NCBI GenBank assembly: GCA_036502765.1
Contig: DASXXX010000004.1
Location: 1 to 10,232, forward strand
Direction: 5' to 3'
Length of the DNA stretch: 10,232 bases
DNA from: DASUAS01 sp036502765
GTDB taxonomy: Bacteria > Actinomycetota > Acidimicrobiia > IMCC26256 > DASPTH01
In this document: positions 5,786 to 10,232 of the stretch, in pieces
Layout of the letters: each line of letters begins with the position of its first letter
Position numbering within the stretch: the stretch's first letter is position 1
Program-made: the position numbers and the translations under genes
Notes under the pieces: generated by a model
Told to the model about the DNA's origin: nothing
The model's database searches: none
The model's input: the letters and a program-made list of their open reading frames with translations, nothing else

Positions 5786-7477
5786 ATGGGGGACCTCCTG
5801 ATTCGAGGCGGCACGGTCATCGACGGGACGGGCGCGCCCGCTCGTATCGCCGACGTTCGCGTGCGTGACGGCGTGGTCGTCGAGATCGATGCCGGACTCG
5901 CGCCCGACGGCGAGACGGTCGTCGACGCGAGCGGCGCCTACGTCGCGCCGGGCTTCATCGACTGCCACACCCACTACGACCCGTCGGTGTGGTGGGACCC
6001 GCTGGTCGACCCGATGCCGCAGCACGGCGTGACCACCGTCGTGACCGGCAATTGCTCGCTCTCGCTCACGCCCGTGCGCGAGCCCGACCGCGTCAGCGCC
6101 AGCGACGTGTTCGGGTTCATCGAGGACATCCCGGTCGACGCGTTCACCAGTGGCATCCCCTGGACGTGGGAGTCGTACGCGGAGTGGCGCGACGCGCTGC
6201 AGGCGCACGGCACGGCCGTGAACGTCGCCGCGCTGATCGGTCACTCGAACCTGCGCGTCTACGTGATGGGCGACGACGCGTGGACCCGCGCCGCCACCTC
6301 CGAGGAACGTACGCACCTCGCCGCAGTGCTGGCCGAGTCGTTGGCGGCGGGCGCGTTCGGGATGTCGACGTCGTTCGTCGACCAGGACCGCCACGGTCAT
6401 GCCGTCCCGAGCCGAGCCGCCGACGACGCCGAGCTGCAGGCGTTGATCGAGGTGCTCGGCACCGCGCCCGGCGGTGCGCGCGTGTTGGAGTTCCTGCCCT
6501 GGATCAAGGAGCTCGAGCGGCAGTTGGTCGACATCGACCGGGTGGCCCGCTGGTGCGGCGCGTCCGGGGTGTCGTGCACCTGGAACCAGCTGGCCGAGAA
6601 CAGCCGCGACCCGTCGCGCGCCGAACGCATCCTCGAGCAGGCCCATGCGCTGCACGCCGACGGCTGCCGCGTGTACGGACAGGTGTCGCCGCGCCCGTTC
6701 GACCTGCACGTGAGCTTCGACCAGACGCCGGCGTTCGTGGCCATCCCCGCGTGGGGCCGCTTCATCGCGCTGCCCACCACCGACGAGAAGCGGGCGATGC
6801 TCACCGACGGCGAGTGGCGCACCGCCGCCCGCGCCGACTGGGACCGCGTCGGCGATGGGTTCACCATCTTCCCGGTGTCGCGGCTCGACCGCGTACGTCT
6901 CACGTCGGTCCGTGTGGGTGAGGAACGGTTCCTCGGCGGGTCGCTCGCCGATGTGGTCGCCGCGCGCGGCGGTCACCCGTCGGACGTGCTCGCCGACTGG
7001 CTGCTCGAGCACGACCTGGCGCCGGGCATGGTCGCCGAAGCGCTGTCGAACAACAACGCGGAGAAGGTGGGCGCGCTCATCGCCGACGCAACGACGGTGG
7101 TCGGCGCCAGCGACGCCGGCGCGCACCTGCAGATGATGTGCGGTGCGGGCGACTCCACCCTCCTGCTCACCGAGCACGTGCGCGACCGCGGCGACCTCAC
7201 GGTGGAGCAGGGTGTGCACCAGATGACCGGTCGCCTCGCCGACGTGTTCGGCATCCGCGATCGGGGCGTGCTCGCACCGGGTCGTGCGGGCGACGTCGTG
7301 GTGTTCGCGCTCGACGAGCTCGACTACCGCGCCGACCTCACCGTGCACGACCTGCCCGGTGGCGCACCCCGCCTCACCCGTCCGCCCGGTGGGTTCCGCA
7401 CCACCGCGGTCGCGGGCGTGGTCACCCAGGAGGGCGGTGTCGCCACCGGCGCCCGCCCCGGCGGCCCGCTCGGCTGA
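5786..7477 (+). CDS. D-aminoacylase-like amidohydrolase (amidohydrolase_3 family), paralogue
   Basis: A metal-dependent hydrolase of 563 aa. It opens MGDLLIRGGTVIDGTGAPA. Visible motifs are GFIDCHTHYDPSVWWDP (HxH about residues 61 and 63), GVTTVVTGNCSLSLTP (bridging-type Cys about 90), GHSNLRVYVMG (a further conserved His) and GASDAGAH (Asp about 443). The C-terminus is HDLPGGAPRLTRPPGGF, ending in TGARPGG. An open frame reaches 5711, inside the cNMP gene, but homology and the -10 at 5773 fix ATG 5786. It follows the cNMP-domain gene, and the candidate TetR operator upstream suggests inducible expression. It resembles the protein at 215-1924 in every motif but differs in the middle (NQLAEN and YGQVSPRPFDL regions), where substrate specificity usually lies. 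N-acyl-D-amino-acid deacylase is a family label only. Confidence 0.9.
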   Translation: MGDLLIRGGTVIDGTGAPARIADVRVRDGVVVEIDAGLAPDGETVVDASGAYVAPGFIDCHTHYDPSVWWDPLVDPMPQHGVTTVVTGNCSLSLTPVREPDRVSASDVFGFIEDIPVDAFTSGIPWTWESYAEWRDALQAHGTAVNVAALIGHSNLRVYVMGDDAWTRAATSEERTHLAAVLAESLAAGAFGMSTSFVDQDRHGHAVPSRAADDAELQALIEVLGTAPGGARVLEFLPWIKELERQLVDIDRVARWCGASGVSCTWNQLAENSRDPSRAERILEQAHALHADGCRVYGQVSPRPFDLHVSFDQTPAFVAIPAWGRFIALPTTDEKRAMLTDGEWRTAARADWDRVGDGFTIFPVSRLDRVRLTSVRVGEERFLGGSLADVVAARGGHPSDVLADWLLEHDLAPGMVAEALSNNNAEKVGALIADATTVVGASDAGAHLQMMCGAGDSTLLLTEHVRDRGDLTVEQGVHQMTGRLADVFGIRDRGVLAPGRAGDVVVFALDELDYRADLTVHDLPGGAPRLTRPPGGFRTTAVAGVVTQEGGVATGARPGGPLG

Positions 7478-7491
7478 TCCCCTGTTCCGGC

Positions 7492-7524
7492 GTCAAAGTG
7501 AGCGAACTGTTCGCTCACTTTGAC
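7492..7524. terminator. Perfect 33-bp palindrome between convergent genes
   Basis: Arms GTCAAAGTGAGCGAAC (7492-7507) and GTTCGCTCACTTTGAC (7509-7524) are exact reverse complements around a single T. The palindrome starts 15 nt after the amidohydrolase stop and ends 44 nt before the stop of the convergent alpha/beta hydrolase. Position suggests a bidirectional terminator. However, it is only moderately GC-rich, has no T-run and has a 1-nt centre, so a dispersed extragenic palindrome or a dyad protein-binding site is equally possible. Confidence 0.6.
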
Positions 7525-7568
7525 ATGTTCGTTCTCGGTGGGGCGGCCGCCGTCGATCCGGCCGGTGC

Positions 7569-8270
7569 TCACGATGCGCCCTCGCCGGTGACGTCACGGC
7601 ATCCCGCGGCGCGTGCGAGCTCGAGCGGGCGCGCGAACGGCGCATCGTCGGCGATGGCGGCGGTGAACGCGGCGGTGAGGCGATGCCAGGTGGACGCGCG
7701 CGACAACATCCCGTGACCACTCCACGGCACGAAGAGACACGCGGCGCGGCGAGCGACGGGTACGGCGCGCGTGACGAACCGCGCCGACGCACGCGGGCTG
7801 GTCGTGCGATCGCGGGTGCCGTGCAGCACCACGACGTCGCGACCGGCGAGCTGCTCCACCGGCTCGGTGCCCGGCAACCACGGTGCCAGCGCCACCACGC
7901 CGCGCACGGTCGGGTGGCCGGCCGACCGCAGCGCGGCCCGTCCCCCCATCGAGTGACCGACGAGGACGACGGGCACGCCGCCGTAGCGGGCGTCGACGGC
8001 CGCGAGGGCGAAGGCAACGTCGGCGAGGGCGTCGTCGCCAACGTCGTTCCAGCCCCGGACCCGGTAGCGGAGCTGCGCCACCGCGAGGTCGTCGCCGAGG
8101 GCGGCGAGGTCGCGGGCGAAGGGGTGCATCCGGCGCACCGCGAGCTGGCCGACCTCGACCGGCGCTCGGCTCTTGGCCTTGCCTCCGTGGAGGACGATGA
8201 CGGCGACCCGCGGGGGTGTGGCGCGCTCCGGGAGCTCGACGTACGGCTCGGGCACTGGCCTGTCACCCAC
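7569..8270 (-). CDS. Alpha/beta-hydrolase (dienelactone-hydrolase/serine-esterase-like)
   Basis: A predicted cytoplasmic hydrolase of 233 aa if started at GTG 8270. The serine triad is visible: nucleophile elbow VGHSMGGRAAL (Ser about 107), LHGTRDRTTSP (Asp about 154) and WSGHGML (His about 186). VIVLHGGKAKS supplies the oxyanion-hole HGG. The cap is minimal, so an esterase, lipase or small acyl-ester hydrolase is likely; the substrate is unknown. The start is uncertain. GTG 8270 and GTG 8255 both precede the first strand, and the frame stays open upstream through an ATG at 8393. The gene converges on the second amidohydrolase across the palindrome and is divergent from the sulfatase. It has no signal peptide at either short start. 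Confidence 0.87.
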   Translation of the reverse strand: MGDRPVPEPYVELPERATPPRVAVIVLHGGKAKSRAPVEVGQLAVRRMHPFARDLAALGDDLAVAQLRYRVRGWNDVGDDALADVAFALAAVDARYGGVPVVLVGHSMGGRAALRSAGHPTVRGVVALAPWLPGTEPVEQLAGRDVVVLHGTRDRTTSPRASARFVTRAVPVARRAACLFVPWSGHGMLSRASTWHRLTAAFTAAIADDAPFARPLELARAAGCRDVTGEGAS

Positions 8271-8322
8271 CTTCTCGTGCTGTGTGGACAGAACCACGTG
8301 GCGGCACCTCACCCGCACGCCC

Positions 8323-8342
8323 CCCGGGTCTCGCGACCCGGG
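8323..8342. repeat. 8-bp inverted repeat in the hydrolase/sulfatase divergent gap
   Basis: CCCGGGTC (8323-8330) and GACCCGGG (8335-8342) are perfect arms around the 4-nt loop TCGC. It lies in the 174-bp gap between divergent genes, about 100 bp before the sulfatase start. It may be an operator dyad or an RNA hairpin in the hydrolase leader. Apart from this dyad, a weaker CGCGCG dyad at about 8404-8424 and the sulfatase -10, I see nothing else in this gap. Confidence 0.45.
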
Positions 8343-8432
8343 AATCGGCGCCTCGTCCGGCTGTACCCCGGAGTGTTCGCCGTGGAACCGCATCCGGATG
8401 TCCCGCGCGCGGCAATTCGCGCGTTCGGCGGC

Positions 8433-8438
8433 TAGACA
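8433..8438 (+). promoter_or_regulatory. Possible -10 element of the sulfatase gene
   Basis: TAGACA is 6 nt before GTG 8445. It is close to the TANNNT-7-nt-start pattern of four other genes here, but one base off in both spacing and final base. No Shine-Dalgarno is visible, so leaderless initiation is plausible. Confidence 0.4.
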
Positions 8439-8444
8439 GCGCCG

Positions 8445-10037
8445 GTGTCCCGAGCTGCACGGTCCCGGACCGCGCTCACTGCCATCGTGTTGGCTGCGTG
8501 CGCGGCAGCTGCCCCCCTGAGCGCGCGACCCGCGGTGGCGGCGACACCCCGCGCCAGCCGGCGTCGCCCCAACGTCCTCTTCGTGCTCGCCGACGACCTC
8601 GACCTCGCCGAGATGCGCGCGCTCCCGCACGTGCACGCGCTCGTGGGGGCCGCGGGCACCACGTTCGACCAGTACCTGGTGAGCAACTCGCTGTGCTGCC
8701 CCTCGCGCACGACCACGCTGCGCGGGCAGTACGCCCACAACACCGGCGTGTGGACCAACGGCGGCGACAACGGCGGCTTCGAGCGCGCCCACGTCAACGG
8801 GGTCGAGCAGGACACCATCGCCACCCGCCTCCACCACGCCGGGTACACCACCTCGCTCACCGGCAAGTACCTCAACGGCTACCCCAACGGGGCCCCGCCG
8901 AACGACGTGCCCCCCGGATGGGACAACTGGGCGAGCCCGATCTTCGGCAACGCCTATTCGGAGTACGACTACGTGCTCAACCAGAACCAGGCATACCACG
9001 TATACCGGCACCGGCCCCGCGACTACGGGACCGACGTGTACGTGGGCCTGACCGACCACTTCATCCGCGGTGCGGCGCGGGCGCAGCGACCGTTCTTCGC
9101 CTACCTCTCGGTGTACGCGCCCCATCAGCCGGCGGCGCCGGCGCGCGTCGATCGCCGGAAGTTCCGTCACGCACGCGCGCCGCGCACGCCGAGCTTCGAC
9201 CAGGCCGACGTGAGCCGCGCACCCGCGTACGTGCGCGACCTCCCGCCGTTCAGCCCGTCGGAGACGCACGAGATCAACGTGTTGTACCGCAAGCGACTCC
9301 GTTCGCTGCAGGCTGTCGACCGCGGCGTCGCGCAACTGGTGCACACGTTGCGCGTCACGAAGCAACTCTCGAACACCTACATCGTGTTCGCGTCCGACAA
9401 CGGGTTCCACCTCGGCCAGCACCGCATGCCCGCCGGGAAGCAGACGCCCTACGAGACCGACGTCCACGTGCCGTTGCTCGTGCGCGGTCCGGGGGTGCGC
9501 GCGGGTGCGCACGTCACGCAGCTCGCGGGCAACACCGATCTGGCGCCGACGTTCGAGGCGATGGCCGGTGTGCGCGCGCCGTCGTTCACCGACGGCCGGT
9601 CGCTGCTCCCGTTGCTGCGCGGCGATCGGCCCGCGCACTGGCGCACCTCGTTCCTGGTCGAGCACCGCGGCGAGACCGGCGCGACCCAGCCGGCACGGTC
9701 GATGCTGCCGCGCGGCTCGACTCTCGAACCACCCGACCCCGACCAGGCCGGGCCCGACGGCCAGCCCCGTCACCGCGAGATCCGCGACGCCATGCTCCTC
9801 GACCGGGGCGCCGACATCCCCGACTACGACGGCGTGCGGACCAGCCGGTACGAGTACGTCCAGTACGCGACCGGCGAGCGCGAGCTCTACGACCTGCGCC
9901 ACGACCCCGACGAGATCCACAACCTCGCGGGGACCCGGCCCGCCGTCGAACGGCCGCTCGCGCACCGGATCGCGCACCTGCGCCGTTGCGGGGGGCGCGG
10001 GTGTCGCCGGGCCGAGGACCGCCCGGTTCCCGGGTGA
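8445..10037 (+). CDS. Secreted type I sulfatase (N-acetylglucosamine-6-sulfatase-like)
   Basis: A formylglycine-dependent sulfate-ester hydrolase of 530 aa, probably exported. The N-terminus has a basic lead and a hydrophobic Ala/Leu core (about residues 10-33, ending near VAAT), a signal peptide. Family motifs follow: PNVLFVLADDLD (metal Asp pair about 50-51), then SNSLCCPSRTTTLRGQYAHN, where C84-x-P-S-R is the signature whose Cys becomes formylglycine. Further on are GYTTSLTGKYLNGY, FFAYLSVYAPHQP, FASDNGFHLGQH (metal Asp/Asn) and LYDLRHDPDEIHNLAG at the C-terminal subdomain. The overall order resembles glucosamine-6-sulfatases, but specificity is not proven. Activity needs a formylglycine-generating enzyme, which is not in this window. 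The GTG start and TAGACA upstream suggest a leaderless message. The C-terminal Arg/Cys-rich tail (CGGRGCRRAEDR) is unusual. Confidence 0.93.
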   Translation: MSRAARSRTALTAIVLAACAAAAPLSARPAVAATPRASRRRPNVLFVLADDLDLAEMRALPHVHALVGAAGTTFDQYLVSNSLCCPSRTTTLRGQYAHNTGVWTNGGDNGGFERAHVNGVEQDTIATRLHHAGYTTSLTGKYLNGYPNGAPPNDVPPGWDNWASPIFGNAYSEYDYVLNQNQAYHVYRHRPRDYGTDVYVGLTDHFIRGAARAQRPFFAYLSVYAPHQPAAPARVDRRKFRHARAPRTPSFDQADVSRAPAYVRDLPPFSPSETHEINVLYRKRLRSLQAVDRGVAQLVHTLRVTKQLSNTYIVFASDNGFHLGQHRMPAGKQTPYETDVHVPLLVRGPGVRAGAHVTQLAGNTDLAPTFEAMAGVRAPSFTDGRSLLPLLRGDRPAHWRTSFLVEHRGETGATQPARSMLPRGSTLEPPDPDQAGPDGQPRHREIRDAMLLDRGADIPDYDGVRTSRYEYVQYATGERELYDLRHDPDEIHNLAGTRPAVERPLAHRIAHLRRCGGRGCRRAEDRPVPG

Positions 10038-10062
10038 CACTGCGCGTTCCTCGACCGGGAAC
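10026..10062 (+). terminator. Inverted repeat at the end of the sulfatase gene, putative terminator
   Basis: GTTCCCGG (10026-10033) and CCGGGAAC (10055-10062) are perfect 8-bp arms around a 21-nt loop that contains the stop codon. A shorter alternative pairs GTTCC (10046-10050) with GGAAC (10058-10062), so two hairpins compete for the same right arm. There is no T-run. It sits between the sulfatase and the tRNA promoter. Confidence 0.4.
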
Positions 10063-10080
10063 ACCCCATGACGGTGCTGC

Positions 10081-10086
10081 TACCAT
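10081..10086 (+). promoter_or_regulatory. -10 element of the tRNA-Glu/Asp transcript
   Basis: TACCAT lies 21 nt upstream of the mature tRNA-Glu 5' end and matches TANNNT. A weak GGAACA at 10058-10063 stands 17 bp upstream but overlaps the sulfatase hairpin. The predicted leader to be trimmed by RNase P is about 15 nt. Confidence 0.45.
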
Positions 10087-10107
10087 GCGCCCTCTCAGTT
10101 GAGGCGA

Positions 10108-10180
10108 GCCCCCATCGTCTAGTGGCCTAGGACGCCGCCCTTTCAAGGCGGTAACGGGGATTCGAACTCCCCTGGGGGCA
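10108..10180 (+). tRNA. tRNA-Glu (anticodon UUC)
   Basis: A full cloverleaf is visible. Acceptor GCCCCCA (10108-10114) pairs with TGGGGGC (10173-10179), with discriminator A at 10180. The anticodon stem is CCGCC/GGCGG around loop CTTTCAA, giving anticodon TTC. The T-arm loop reads TTCGAAC. The 3' CCA is not encoded (CCG follows), so it would be added by a nucleotidyltransferase. It reads the GAA and GAG codons. Confidence 0.97.
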
Positions 10181-10184
10181 CCGA

Positions 10185-10232
10185 GGTCCTGTGGTGCAGT
10201 TTGGAGTGCACGCCGCCCTGTCAAGGCGGAGG
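10185..10232 (+). tRNA. tRNA-Asp (anticodon GUC), 5' part, cut by window end
   Basis: It begins 4 nt after tRNA-Glu. Acceptor 5' strand GGTCCTG (10185-10191), D-stem GTGC/GCAC, and anticodon stem CCGCC/GGCGG around CTGTCAA give anticodon GTC. The T-arm and 3' acceptor strand lie beyond the window. Its anticodon arm differs from that of tRNA-Glu only in the loop (one base), and the two are surely co-transcribed. Confidence 0.93.

Noticed and set aside
5633..7348. Long minus-strand open frame under the second amidohydrolase
   Set aside because: The composition (His/Arg/Val repeats) is typical of an antisense frame; the plus strand carries clear HxH, GNC and SDAGAH motifs.
8394..10064. Minus-strand open frame continuing from the alpha/beta hydrolase through the sulfatase
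   Set aside because: It is a high-GC shadow of the sulfatase, which has all family motifs. The hydrolase fold begins only near 8255-8270.
10108..10232. Integration site or prophage attachment at the tRNA genes
   Set aside because: No integrase and no duplicated tRNA end are seen in the window; the repeated CCGCC/GGCGG segment is simply the shared anticodon stem of two tRNAs.

Overview
The window is a GC-rich (roughly 70 %) stretch of bacterial chromosome. Almost every codon ends in G or C, and GTG/TTG starts are common. Several genes have a TANNNT hexamer exactly 7 nt before the start codon, as expected for leaderless transcripts. The gene content (SVDDH-type amidohydrolases, D-aminoacylase-like amidohydrolases, a YxaF-like TetR regulator, an ECF41-like sigma fragment, a tRNA-Glu/tRNA-Asp pair) fits a high-GC actinobacterium. 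I favour the Acidimicrobiia, but that placement is inference. I see no transposase, phage gene, CRISPR array or toxin-antitoxin pair. This is mostly ordinary chromosome, and the most unusual signals are in the non-coding junctions.

Layout, left to right. Positions 1-1924 (minus) hold a two-gene amidohydrolase operon: a D-aminoacylase/dihydroorotase-like enzyme whose stop codon overlaps by 1 nt the GTG of a second amidohydrolase that runs off the window. Divergent from it, at 2048-2575 (plus), is apt (adenine phosphoribosyltransferase), followed by a hairpin and a 51-codon remnant of an ECF41-type sigma factor C-terminus. Positions 2919-5262 (minus) carry four co-directional genes: a TetR regulator, a ZIP-like metal transporter, a two-helix membrane protein with a possible PH-like domain, and a VOC/glyoxalase-fold protein. 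The last junction contains four tandem 13-bp repeats that create a chain of minimal start-stop units.

Divergent from tetR, at 5359-7477 (plus), are a small standalone cyclic-nucleotide-binding-domain protein and a second D-aminoacylase-like amidohydrolase, paralogous to the one at 215-1924. The tetR/cNMP gap has two 21-bp-spaced repeats that look like the TetR operator. A perfect 33-bp palindrome lies between this amidohydrolase and a convergent alpha/beta hydrolase (minus, 7569-about 8270). A secreted sulfatase (8445-10037, plus) follows, then tRNA-Glu(UUC) and the 5' part of tRNA-Asp(GUC) at the right edge.

How the genes may work together (inference): TetR probably controls itself and the divergent cNMP-domain/amidohydrolase unit, and perhaps the downstream ZIP gene. 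The amidohydrolases, alpha/beta hydrolase and secreted sulfatase suggest scavenging of modified amino-acid, amide, ester or sulfated organic matter. No substrate can be assigned from sequence alone.
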